Position numbers and translations under genes: made by a program. The notes beneath the pieces were generated by a model. That model saw only the letters and a list, made by a program, of their open reading frames with translations, made no database searches and was not told where the DNA came from. From Planobispora rosea (GTDB lineage Bacteria; Actinomycetota; Actinomycetes; Streptosporangiales; Streptosporangiaceae), in assembly GCF_014648175.1 (NCBI RefSeq), contig NZ_BMQP01000060.1, positions 1-32,564 on the forward strand: a stretch of 32,564 bases of DNA. Direction: 5' to 3'. How positions within the stretch are numbered: the stretch's first letter is position 1; every line of letters begins with the position of its first letter. Shown one piece after another: positions 1 through 7,186 of this stretch.

Positions 1-69
1 CACCGATCGGGGCAGCAGCGGTTCCAGCGCCTGCCATTCGGCATCGGTCAGTTCGTAGCGACGTACCAC
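1..69 (-). CDS. IS5-like transposase, N-terminal fragment (runs off window)
   Basis: Reading leftward from a GTG at 69, the 23 codons give VVRRYELTDAEWQALEPLLP followed by RSV. The pattern RYELTDxEWxxLEPLLP is the usual opening of IS5-family transposases. The rest of the gene lies outside the window. Just upstream, at about 90-111, is what looks like the terminal repeat of the element, abutting CTAG at 112-115, a tetranucleotide often used as target by IS5 relatives. The family call rests on this short N-terminus only. Confidence 0.7.
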   Translation of the reverse strand, partial: MVRRYELTDAEWQALEPLLPRSV

Positions 70-115
70 GCCTTCATGTTGCCCCAGGTCCAGCAACTTT
101 GACGACACGCCCTAG
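70..115. mobile_element. IS end and CTAG insertion junction
   Basis: Between the transposase start and the TPR gene lies a short IS-terminal segment. Read on the minus strand it begins GGGCGTGTCGTCAAAG immediately after CTAG (112-115). The TPR reading frame crosses the junction and stops at 74-76 inside the IS, so its last 12 or so residues are IS-encoded. The other IS end is outside the window, so a target duplication cannot be confirmed. Confidence 0.5.
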
Positions 116-2695
116 GGGTCGGCGGGCATAGCGGGCTTCCCAGATCGCCCGCCGCTGCTCTGCCTGCCAGTGCTGCAGCGCCTTCAGCCGGCGCTGCGCA
201 TCCGGCCCGTACTCAGGATGGCCGGACTCGATCGCCCGGCTGTACCAGGTGTGGGCCTGTTCCAACCGACCCTGCTGCTGTTCCAAGATACCGAGGTTGA
301 CCATCACTCTGGGGGCCCATTCAGCGTGGCTTGACTCGACGGCCTGGGTCCACCAGGTGCGGGCTTGGCCGATGTCGCCCTGGTCCTCCTCCAGAATTCC
401 GAGGTTGACCATCGCTTTCGGGGCGTGGTCGGGGTGGCCGGACGCGATCACCTGCTGTAACCAGGTACGGGCCTGGCCGATGTTGCCCTGCTTATACTCC
501 AGGTTGCCGAGGCTGACCATCGCCTTCGGGGTCTGGTCGGGGTGGCCGGACGCGATCGCCTGGGTCCACCAGGTGCGGGCTTGGCCGATGTCGCCCTGGT
601 CCTCCTCCAGAATTCCGAGGTTGACCATTGCCGTCGGGGCGTGGTCGGGGTGGCCGGACGCGATCGCCCGGCTGTACCAGGTACGGGCCTGGTCGATGTT
701 GCCCTGCTTATACTCCAGGTTGCCGAGGCTGACCATCGCCTTCGGGGCCTGGTTGGGTTGGCCGGACTCGATCGCCCGGCTGTACCAGGTGCGGGCCTGG
801 TCCAACCGGTCCTGCCTGTACTCCAGGATGCCGAGGTTGACCATCGCCTTCGGGGCCTGGTTGGGGTGGCCGGACTCCACCGTGCGGCTGTACCAGGTAC
901 GGGCCTGGCCGATGTCGCCCTGCTTATACTCCAGGTTGCCGAGGCCGACCATCGCCTTCGGGGCGTGGTCGGGGTGGCCGGACTCCACCGCCCGGGTCCA
1001 CCAGGTACGCGCCTGGCCGATGTCGCCCAGCTCATACCTCAGGTGGCCGAGACCGACCATCGCCCCCAGGACCTGATTAGGGTGGCCGGACTCCACCGCC
1101 CGGGTCCACCAGGTACGCGCCTGGCCGATGTCACCCTGTTCATACTCCAGGGTGCCGAGATTCACCATCGCCCCCGGGACTTGATCGGGGTGGCCGGACT
1201 CAATGGTGTGGAGATACCAGTACCGGGCGGCGGAAATGGACCCGTTGGTATGCAGTCGCCGCGCCAGGGCGTATGCGGTCGATGCCGCCACCATGGCTGA
1301 GGGTATCGAGCGCAGCAGGCGATCGGCACCGGGAAGGTCACCGCGATCCACGGCGGTGGCCGCCAGCGTGTAGCGCTGGCCGGCCTCCAGGTGAGCTTCG
1401 GCGTAGTTCCACAGGGCCGGGCTGATCGGCCAGCCGAGCGGCTCGGGTTCTTCGGCCACCACCGCCAGCAGCGGATGCGGCCCGTAGAAGGGACCGACAT
1501 CGATCAGCTGTGGGCGCGCCGCCGTGGCCGGGGCGCTCGCCCAGGCCAGCGCCCGGGTGAAGGCATCGGTCGGCAGGCGGGTGCGTTTTGGCAGGTTTGA
1601 GATCTGGCGCCGGTAGGCCTTCCACAACCGCTGCAGGGCTTTTGCGGTCAGGCGGGCCGGGACCTGGGCGCGCTGCCAGTCGGTGGCCGCGCGCAGCAGC
1701 GCGATCCGGTCGGCGGCCTGCTCGCCGGTGCCGAGGGTGAGCGCGTGGCGCAGCTGGTCCAGTGCGACCATCAGGCGGCCCATCACCAGCTCGCGGGCCG
1801 CATCGTCCAGCAGCGGGCGCAGGCGGTCATAGGCGGGCTCGGCGGAAAGCCGGGCGCGCTCGTCGGTGGTGAGCGTGCCGACGACCAGGTGCAGGGCGCG
1901 CTCGCGTAGCAGCTCGCGCACGTGGCCGGCCAGGCGCAGGGGCTCCTCGCCGTCCAGGCCGGTCACCTGCTGGTGCACGGTGATGGCGATCAGTAGGTGT
2001 TTGGGCACGGCGGCCAGGCGGGCCTGGGTGATGGCCTCCAGCAGCGGTGCGGTGAGCTCGCCGAGCTGGTCGGTGCCGATGGCATCCAGCCACAGCACCA
2101 CGCCGGCCTCCGGCTCGGCCCAGCCCAGCGCCTGGGTGATCAGGTCGCTCAGGCGCACGGTGGGGTCGTCGACGAAGGCGGCCAGGCGCCAGGCGGGCAG
2201 GTGGCTGCGCAGTGCGTGGGCCAGGGTGTGGCTGGTGCCGGCCAGGCGCTCGCCTTCGACGACGATCAGCCGCGGGGCGCCGGGCTCGTCCAGACGGGTC
2301 AGGGCCGCGGCCAGCTCCGCGTCGTAGGAGCGAGGGATGTGCGGCGGGGAAGTATCGGCCTCGGCGAAGCGGGAGCGGTGCACGCCCAGCTGATAGAGGT
2401 CGATCTCATCCAGGCGGGGCGGGCGGCCCGCAGCATCGGTCAGGCGCAGCTGCCCGGAGGGGGCCGGCTGGGCGCGCCAGTGGTTCCAGCCCTCCGCGGC
2501 TCCGGCCACGGCCAGGGCGGCGATCAGCCATCCCCAGCTGAACTTCCCCTCGTCGAGGACTTGGTTGCTGAAGACGGCGGTGGCCACGAGCAGCCCTGCG
2601 GCGCCGTAGCCGCCGATGCGGATCCGGGTGGAAGCCTGCACGCCGCTGATCGCCCTTCCTGCTGATAGCTGTCCCCCGAGCGATCCCTGCTCCAC
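74..2695 (-). CDS. Membrane-anchored NTPase-like protein with nine TPR/Sel1-like repeats
   Basis: The protein has 873 residues from a GTG at 2695; another GTG at 2641 is possible. Residues 28-44 and 53-68 are hydrophobic, giving a predicted membrane hairpin. Residues 141-330 look like a degenerate STAND/AAA ATPase: residues 147-154 resemble a P-loop (GERLAGTS) but lack the usual Lys, and VVLWLD near 199-204 resembles Walker B. From residue 511 to 834 there are nine 36-residue units of the form V(N/G/S)LGxLEyxqGdIxQARTWyxrAxeSgHPdxapxaM, typical of TPR/Sel1 helical pairs that mediate protein contacts. The last dozen residues come from the IS end, so the native C-terminus is lost. The architecture is typical of actinobacterial signalling or conflict proteins; the precise function is unknown. 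Confidence 0.85.
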   Translation of the reverse strand: MEQGSLGGQLSAGRAISGVQASTRIRIGGYGAAGLLVATAVFSNQVLDEGKFSWGWLIAALAVAGAAEGWNHWRAQPAPSGQLRLTDAAGRPPRLDEIDLYQLGVHRSRFAEADTSPPHIPRSYDAELAAALTRLDEPGAPRLIVVEGERLAGTSHTLAHALRSHLPAWRLAAFVDDPTVRLSDLITQALGWAEPEAGVVLWLDAIGTDQLGELTAPLLEAITQARLAAVPKHLLIAITVHQQVTGLDGEEPLRLAGHVRELLRERALHLVVGTLTTDERARLSAEPAYDRLRPLLDDAARELVMGRLMVALDQLRHALTLGTGEQAADRIALLRAATDWQRAQVPARLTAKALQRLWKAYRRQISNLPKRTRLPTDAFTRALAWASAPATAARPQLIDVGPFYGPHPLLAVVAEEPEPLGWPISPALWNYAEAHLEAGQRYTLAATAVDRGDLPGADRLLRSIPSAMVAASTAYALARRLHTNGSISAARYWYLHTIESGHPDQVPGAMVNLGTLEYEQGDIGQARTWWTRAVESGHPNQVLGAMVGLGHLRYELGDIGQARTWWTRAVESGHPDHAPKAMVGLGNLEYKQGDIGQARTWYSRTVESGHPNQAPKAMVNLGILEYRQDRLDQARTWYSRAIESGQPNQAPKAMVSLGNLEYKQGNIDQARTWYSRAIASGHPDHAPTAMVNLGILEEDQGDIGQARTWWTQAIASGHPDQTPKAMVSLGNLEYKQGNIGQARTWLQQVIASGHPDHAPKAMVNLGILEEDQGDIGQARTWWTQAVESSHAEWAPRVMVNLGILEQQQGRLEQAHTWYSRAIESGHPEYGPDAQRRLKALQHWQAEQRRAIWEARYARRPLGRVVKVAGPGAT
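194..1165 (-). repeat. Nine tandem 108-bp coding repeats
   Basis: This stretch encodes residues 511-834 of the TPR protein as nine units of exactly 108 bp. Several neighbours are nearly identical in DNA as well as protein. The units beginning near 358 and 574 share long exact blocks and lie 216 bp apart, suggesting duplication of a two-unit block. Such an array is prone to copy-number change by recombination and to assembly collapse. Confidence 0.9.
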
Positions 2696-3083
2696 TACAG
2701 CACGGAATACAGAATGTGCGTCAAGTGATGACAGAAAGGTCTGTCACCCCCGTGTCCGGGGTTCGGCCGGGCACGTGCCTCTGCAGGAGATGACAATCAG
2801 CCGAGCCGGGCCGCGGACGCTGCGGCGGCGCGGGGAGCGCGGAGGAGAAAACCTCTCCGCGCAGCCGCTGCGGAGCGCGCATCGTGTCCGGTTTGCGGGA
2901 CTTTTGTGATCATCGGAGGGGAACAGGTATGCCCGGGTGACAGATCGGCCGCCCCGGCCGGGGAGGGAAAACCGATCCCCGCTCACAACGCTGACGGCAG
3001 CGCCCCTACGCTGGGGAGCCAGCGGGCCTCCTACCCGGTCAGAGCCGATCTTCTCGCGGTAGGAGGCCCGGCCACCCAGGGGA
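2696..3083. other. Intergenic region without a convincing gene
   Basis: This 388-bp stretch lies upstream of the TPR gene and downstream of a small minus-strand ORF. It holds a promoter-sized region next to 2695, a GGAGGGG motif near 2916 followed by a three-codon ORF, and the strong hairpin at 3024-3069. Longer open frames here have Arg/Pro/Gly-rich shadow composition and no supporting start signal. Confidence 0.5.
3024..3069 (-). terminator. Perfect 12-bp inverted repeat downstream of small ORF
   Basis: GGGCCTCCTACC at 3024-3035 pairs perfectly with GGTAGGAGGCCC at 3058-3069 across a 22-nt loop. It lies just beyond the stop of the minus-strand ORF ending at 3084, where a transcription terminator is expected. 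There is no clear T-run, which is common for actinobacterial terminators. A protein-binding dyad is the alternative. Confidence 0.5.
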
Positions 3084-3209
3084 TTACCGGGTGGCGTCGT
3101 GATCGCCGGCCAGCCAGATCAGCCAGGCCAGCCACACAGCCAGGCGCACGGCCGCCAGGCCGGTGCGGATCGTCTGGTGGCGATCACCGTCGGGACGGGG
3201 AGCATCCAT
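3084..3209 (-). CDS. Small predicted membrane protein (41 aa)
   Basis: The ORF starts at ATG 3209 behind a strong ribosome binding site (AAGGAGG, 8 nt upstream). It encodes a charged N-terminus (MDAPRPDGDRHQ), one hydrophobic stretch rich in Leu, Trp and Ile (AVRLAVWLAWLIWLA) and a polar tail, i.e. a single-pass membrane peptide. A long hairpin follows the stop. The RBS, one membrane segment and a terminator-like hairpin together make it likely to be expressed. I recognise no family. A small membrane peptide on a mobile element could be a toxin or a small regulator, but nothing seen decides this. Confidence 0.55.
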   Translation of the reverse strand: MDAPRPDGDRHQTIRTGLAAVRLAVWLAWLIWLAGDHDATR

Positions 3210-3326
3210 CGCGTCGTCCTCCTTGCTCTGCCGGGCCATCCGGCAGATCCGACCGGACGCCCCGAAGGCGCAAGGGGGGCAGCGACGGCAACCGTCCTCG
3301 TGAGCCGACTTTAGGGGATTGGGCAA

Positions 3327-3569
3327 TCAGCACCCACTGACGTGAGGGGAGTCAGGTAGGGGATCCTCTCCCGGGGTGGATGGCGCTGCACCCGGTGCAG
3401 GGACGCTGCCCCTCTGACCTTGCCCGCCGGTGAGGTCACCGGAGGGTGGGGGAGCGGCGTCGTGATCGTCGAGGTCGGGGGTGCCGTAGGGGCCGAACGG
3501 CCCCACCTGCCCGCGGCGGACCGCGCCCAGGACGGGCGCGCCTTTGCGGCGGTGGGCATGAGTGAGCAT
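3327..3569 (-). CDS. Hypothetical small Gly/Pro/Asp-rich protein (80 aa)
   Basis: An ATG at 3569 is preceded by GGGGAG 4-5 nt upstream. The first 45 codons use G or C at the third position in the way of neighbouring genes, which supports coding. The product is hydrophilic, with a basic start (MLTHAHRRKGAPVLG) and a Gly/Pro/Asp-rich, probably disordered remainder ending in Cys. An overlapping frame (3311-3559) is less convincing. It could be co-transcribed with the small membrane-protein gene downstream. No family recognised. Confidence 0.42.
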   Translation of the reverse strand: MLTHAHRRKGAPVLGAVRRGQVGPFGPYGTPDLDDHDAAPPPSGDLTGGQGQRGSVPAPGAAPSTPGEDPLPDSPHVSGC

Positions 3570-3759
3570 GGAACTCCCCGGGGGCGTGGCCGATCCTGAT
3601 CAGCAGGATCTGTGCCCGGGCGCCGCCCGGATAGACATGGCGCGATAGCCGAGCCCGGCCCGGGGCAGTGCGAGGGCAGGTGCCGAGTGCACCGTCCGGC
3701 CCTCAGATGCCCGTCCGGCCCTCAGATGCGGAGCCTGCGCTCACCTTCTCGCGAGGCGA

Positions 3760-4233
3760 TCACTGGTGCGCGTCGTGCACGCGGGGCACGCGGGCGTACT
3801 CCTGGCCGGGCAGCGGGGTGATCTCGGCGGCGGCCACCTGCAGGTCGACCACAGTTGCGCGGCGCCGGCCGTTGCGCTCGCCCAGATTCAGCCGGGCCAG
3901 GTGGGCCCACCAGGAGCCGCCGTGCGTCACGGCCTGGCGCCAGCCGCGCAGCAGCACCACCTGCCCGGCGTAGGCCACTAACGGCGGCAGCACCAGCAGC
4001 GCGCCGGGCTGGCGGGGCAGCTGATCGTAGACCTGGCCGTCGAGCTCGGCCAGATCGGCGTACGGCAGGCGATGGTCGACGACGGACGGTGCGGCGGTGA
4101 TCGGCTCACCGGGCAGGATCCAGCTGATGTGCGCCCAAGGGCGGTGCTCGACCAGCTCGCGGCCGCGCAGGAACACCGGCCGGGTGCCGTGCCAGGCCAG
4201 CGGCGGCACCGGAAGCAGGACAGGGGCGGACAT
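3760..4233 (-). CDS. Hypothetical protein (157 aa)
   Basis: The frame opens at ATG 4233 and shows strong actinobacterial codon bias throughout. The product begins MSAPVLLPVPPLAWHGTRPV and contains a mixed alpha/beta-like sequence with many Trp and Leu residues; there is no signal peptide or membrane segment. The ribosome binding site is weak. No known motif was recognised. It points away from the small plus-strand ORF at 4410, so 4234-4409 is a divergent promoter region. Confidence 0.65.
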   Translation of the reverse strand: MSAPVLLPVPPLAWHGTRPVFLRGRELVEHRPWAHISWILPGEPITAAPSVVDHRLPYADLAELDGQVYDQLPRQPGALLVLPPLVAYAGQVVLLRGWRQAVTHGGSWWAHLARLNLGERNGRRRATVVDLQVAAAEITPLPGQEYARVPRVHDAHQ

Positions 4234-4409
4234 GCCACTGACCCTATCGTTTTACCGAGCACACGTTCGATACCGGGGAGCGTGTCGGCGGCAGAGGGCC
4301 TGTGGTCGCGACCGAAGACGCTGATGAAGGGGGCCTGGCTGGGAAAACAGGACCAGCCGCAGGTACCTCAGGGGGTTACTCGTAGCCGGGTGATGTTTAT
4401 CGTCAGGGC

Positions 4410-4595
4410 ATGGCCGCCCGCCGCAACCCCAAAAAGAACAAGGCCGCACGACGGTGTCGTCCCGAGCGCAATGCGGTCTCATCGAGCCGGCGAGCGCAGA
4501 TGAGCCTGGAGACGGTCACGACCTTGATGCTGAACGCCCCCGGAGGCGTTGCCGTTACGGCCGCGCAACTGCGTGAGCTGGGGCTGACGCCCTGA
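4410..4595 (+). CDS. Possible small basic protein (61 aa)
   Basis: ATG at 4410 opens a 61-residue frame. It starts with a very basic segment (MAARRNPKKNKAARR), followed by a second possible start (MSLETVTTLMLNAPGG) and a short helical tail ending in LRELGLTP. The ribosome binding site (CAGGG) is weak. A hairpin terminator follows at 4647-4673. The basic N-terminus would suit a nucleic-acid-binding peptide, but this is inference. Confidence 0.4.
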   Translation: MAARRNPKKNKAARRCRPERNAVSSSRRAQMSLETVTTLMLNAPGGVAVTAAQLRELGLTP

Positions 4596-4646
4596 CCATC
4601 GCACCGTGCTCTGGGCAGCAGATGGCGTAGGCGGTTGATCGCAAGC

Positions 4647-4673
4647 GGTGGCTCCGCCCGGCGCGGAGCCACC
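4647..4673. terminator. Strong 11-bp hairpin between convergent genes
   Basis: GGTGGCTCCGC (4647-4657) and GCGGAGCCACC (4663-4673) form a perfect 11-bp stem with the 5-nt loop CCGGC. It sits between the plus-strand ORF ending at 4595 and the minus-strand operon ending at 4683, the expected place for a bidirectional terminator. There is no U-tract, as is usual in high-GC actinobacteria. Confidence 0.7.
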
Positions 4674-4682
4674 CCGTGGCGC

Positions 4683-5501
4683 TTAGGGCCCGTTGTGGGT
4701 GAGTGCGACGATGACGTGGAGCATGCCGTAGGCGGCTGTCATGGTCTCGGCGTCGAAGGCGATGGTGCGTCCGCTCCGGGTGACGCTGGGCAGGAGCGCG
4801 GCCAGATCCGCCGCACGCGGCTGATGCAGGTCGACCTCGATGCGCAGCGGGTGCGGCAGCCAGACCGGCGCGGTGGTGGCGTGCACCCGCATCGCCTGGC
4901 CGGCCCCGCGCCGCAGGAGATCGTGCGCTTGGTCGGGGTGCATGCCGTCGGCCGCGTGCTGGCCGAGAGCGCGTTTGACCGGCACGGTGACGCTCTGCGG
5001 CGCCAGGGCGCTGAACTCGGCGCAGGCCGCCTCATCGCCGCTGGCCAACACGACGGGCACGCCGTAGGAGGCCGCCAGCAGGGCGTTGATGCCGATCTCG
5101 CCGTGCGAGGTGCCGTTGATGCGGACGTCGAGGACGGCCTCGGCCATGGTGTGGGCGAGCACCGCGCTGCCCGCGCCGGCGCGGGCGTGGTAGCCCACGA
5201 ACATCGCTGCCTGGACGCCGGCCTGCAGGCCCGCCATCATGCCCAGCTCGCGGGGCTTGCCGCGGATCAGCCGGGCCCGCCGGTCCAGGTGCTCGGGCAG
5301 GAGGTTGCGGTGGGGGCCGTGGGCGTCGGCCACCAGCACCTCGGCTGCCGGTTCGGCCTCCAGCACGCCCGCCACCGCAGCGTTGGCCGCCGCCGTCATC
5401 AAAGCGCGGCCGCGTTCGTAGTCGAAGCGGCCGGGGATGGTCTCCTCCGGGTGGACGATGCCGGCGATGCCCTCCATGTCCACCGAGATCAGCACCTTCA
5501 T
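4683..5501 (-). CDS. M55 family D-aminopeptidase (DppA-like)
   Basis: A 272-residue protein from ATG 5501 (GGGGAG 10 nt upstream; an in-frame GTG at 5507 is an alternative). Its length matches DppA. The N-terminal SVDMEGIAGI carries the metal ligands Asp8 and Glu10, DAHGPHRNL holds His61, GYHARAG holds His105, LAHTMAE supplies another conserved His, and SHGEIGIN holds Glu135. This is the dinuclear zinc site of M55 peptidases, which release N-terminal D-amino acids such as D-Ala from short peptides in the cytoplasm. It is the last gene of the operon, 31 bp after the C39-like gene and before a strong terminator. All key residues are present, so it should be active. The actual substrate here is unknown; the context suggests D-aminoacyl products of the upstream ligase. 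Confidence 0.92.
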   Translation of the reverse strand: MKVLISVDMEGIAGIVHPEETIPGRFDYERGRALMTAAANAAVAGVLEAEPAAEVLVADAHGPHRNLLPEHLDRRARLIRGKPRELGMMAGLQAGVQAAMFVGYHARAGAGSAVLAHTMAEAVLDVRINGTSHGEIGINALLAASYGVPVVLASGDEAACAEFSALAPQSVTVPVKRALGQHAADGMHPDQAHDLLRRGAGQAMRVHATTAPVWLPHPLRIEVDLHQPRAADLAALLPSVTRSGRTIAFDAETMTAAYGMLHVIVALTHNGP

Positions 5502-5532
5502 GGTCACTGTGCTCCCCTGGGGGCGTGGTCTT

Positions 5533-6192
5533 TTAGTACGTGCGCAGGGCGATGCCGCGGCCACCGAAGAACGTCGCGAAGGTGTCGATGGGCAGGCTGG
5601 CCTGGCGGGCATCGGGGGTGTGGCCGGAGGGGTTGCGCAGGTGGAGCAGGCCGAACTCATGGCCGGTGAGCAAAACCAGGTGCCCGCCCCGGCCGGGAGC
5701 CGGCCGCTCGGGGCGGCGGATCTCCTTGTGCACCGAGGCCATCACCAGGTACCCGCTGGCCAGCAGGCCGGGCAGGTCGGCGGCGGCCAGGTGCGGGTGC
5801 ACGGTGGCGTGCAGGCCGTGCTCGGCGCGGACGAACTCGGCGAACGGCGCGTAGTACAGGCCTTTGATCTGGCCGTCGTCAGTCTCGATGTAGCCGCCGT
5901 AGGCGCGGCAGCCGCGGGTGAGCTCCAGCAGCGGCGGGGCGTGCCCGTCGCGGTGATCGAGGACCATCTGCAGGCAGGCCATGCCGCAGGCGTGCCGGCA
6001 CCAGCGGCCGTACTCGGCGCGGGTGCGCGCCCCCGAGGCGCGCCATTGCGGGTCGTCGGCGGGATCGGCGCCCTGGTAGACGATGGCGCCGATCCGCTCA
6101 TGACTCATGTACTGGGTGAACAGGGTGATGCCGTCATGGCGTGCCTGCTGGCTGCTGCCCGCTTTCGGCGTGCAGGCCAGGCATCCCACCAT
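5533..6192 (-). CDS. C39-like (papain-fold) cysteine peptidase
   Basis: A 219-residue frame. Counting from Met at 6192, RWCRHACGMACLQMVL contains the probable nucleophile Cys69 (CG motif), GGHLVLLTGH the general base His171, and HLRNPSGH the Asn187 that completes a C39-type triad. Peptidase_C39_2-like enzymes usually cut after Gly-Gly-like leaders or act as amidases. There is no signal peptide or membrane segment, so it is cytosolic and not part of an ABC exporter. The start is uncertain: 6192 overlaps the upstream gene by 59 bp, and the only other in-frame ATG (6108) lacks a clear ribosome binding site. It lies between the PLP enzyme and the D-aminopeptidase, implying a role with them. The substrate cannot be told from sequence. 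Confidence 0.8.
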   Translation of the reverse strand: MVGCLACTPKAGSSQQARHDGITLFTQYMSHERIGAIVYQGADPADDPQWRASGARTRAEYGRWCRHACGMACLQMVLDHRDGHAPPLLELTRGCRAYGGYIETDDGQIKGLYYAPFAEFVRAEHGLHATVHPHLAAADLPGLLASGYLVMASVHKEIRRPERPAPGRGGHLVLLTGHEFGLLHLRNPSGHTPDARQASLPIDTFATFFGGRGIALRTY

Positions 6193-7186
6193 CTCCCCCA
6201 GCAGCGGTTGCGCGGTCGATCAGCGACCGGAACGTGGTCCAGGCGATGTTTCCCCCGGACAAGACCACGCCCATTGTGCCGGATGTGATCTCGATTCGCC
6301 CGCATATCGCTGCGGCGAGTGCGCATGCGCCGCTGGGTTCGACGACGGCCTTCAGGTGGGTGAAGGCTGCTGCCATGGCTTCGACGATCTCGGTGTCGGA
6401 GACGGTGACCACCGCATCCAGCAGCGCCCGGTTGATCGCGAACGGGATCGGGGCCGGGCTGGTGTGGGTGAGCCCGTCGGCGATTGTGACCGGTGTCGGG
6501 ATGCTCACCCGGCGGCCCTCGCGCAGCGACAGCGCGGTGTCGGCTCCGTGCTCCGGCTCCACGCCGACCACCCGTATGTTCGGGCGCAGGGCCTTGGCGG
6601 CCACCGCGCAGCCGGCCGCCAGCCCGCCCCCGCCGACCGGTACCACCAGCGTGCTCACCTGTTCGGAGCGGGCGAGGATCTCGGCGGCGACGGTGCCGCC
6701 GCCGGCGATCACCTGCTCGGAGTTGGCCGACGGCACGATCGCCAGCCCGCGCTGTCGGGCGATCTCGGCCACGATGGTGTCGCGGTCCTCGCCGCCGCGG
6801 GCGTAGTGGTAGACCTCGGCCCCCAACTCCCGGGCCGCCTGCACCTTGACGTGCGGGGCGTCGGCGGGAACCACCACGACCGCATACGTGCCGGCCAGCC
6901 GCGCGGCCCAGGCGATCGCCTGGGCGTGGTTGCCGGAGGAGGCGGCGATGATCCCTGCGGCGCGTTCGTCCCGGGTGAGGCTGAGCACGTGGTTGAGCGC
7001 ACCGCGCACCTTGAACGAGCCGGTCGGCTGCAGGTTCTCGGCCTTGCACAGCACCGGGGTGCCGCACAGCGCCTCCAGCGCGGGCGAGGCCAGCAGCGGC
7101 GTGTCGGTGACGTACCCGTTCAGGCGGGTGGCGGCCGTGCGCACGTCGTCGATCCCGATCACGACGTTGTCCCGCTGCGCGCTCAC
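6134..7186 (-). CDS. PLP-dependent serine racemase/threonine dehydratase-like enzyme
   Basis: A 350-residue fold-type II PLP enzyme from GTG 7186, whose start overlaps the upstream stop as GTGA, indicating translational coupling. PTGSFKVRGA carries the Schiff-base Lys, SSGNHAQAIA contacts the substrate carboxylate, VPVGGGGLAAG is the phosphate-binding glycine loop, and VGVEPEHGAD and VLSGGN are typical of the serine/threonine dehydratase and serine racemase family. There is no C-terminal ACT regulatory domain, so it resembles catabolic dehydratases or serine racemase (about 320-350 aa). With a D-Ala-D-Ala-ligase relative and a D-aminopeptidase in the same operon, racemisation producing a D-amino acid such as D-Ser is attractive, but sequence alone does not separate racemase from dehydratase. 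Confidence 0.92.
   Translation of the reverse strand: MSAQRDNVVIGIDDVRTAATRLNGYVTDTPLLASPALEALCGTPVLCKAENLQPTGSFKVRGALNHVLSLTRDERAAGIIAASSGNHAQAIAWAARLAGTYAVVVVPADAPHVKVQAARELGAEVYHYARGGEDRDTIVAEIARQRGLAIVPSANSEQVIAGGGTVAAEILARSEQVSTLVVPVGGGGLAAGCAVAAKALRPNIRVVGVEPEHGADTALSLREGRRVSIPTPVTIADGLTHTSPAPIPFAINRALLDAVVTVSDTEIVEAMAAAFTHLKAVVEPSGACALAAAICGRIEITSGTMGVVLSGGNIAWTTFRSLIDRATAAGGDGGMPGLHAESGQQPAGTP

Noticed and set aside
249..1300. Long plus-strand frames across the TPR repeat region
   Set aside because: They repeat with the same 108-bp period because they mirror the TPR gene on the minus strand, and have no start signal of their own.
2936..3060. Plus-strand frame of about 41 codons beginning GTG near 2938
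   Set aside because: It contains one arm of the hairpin at 3024-3069, has poor ribosome binding site spacing and Arg/Pro-rich composition.
4635..5669. 344-codon plus-strand frame opposite the M55 peptidase
   Set aside because: Gly/Arg/His-rich composition and no family motif, whereas the opposite strand has a complete M55 active site.
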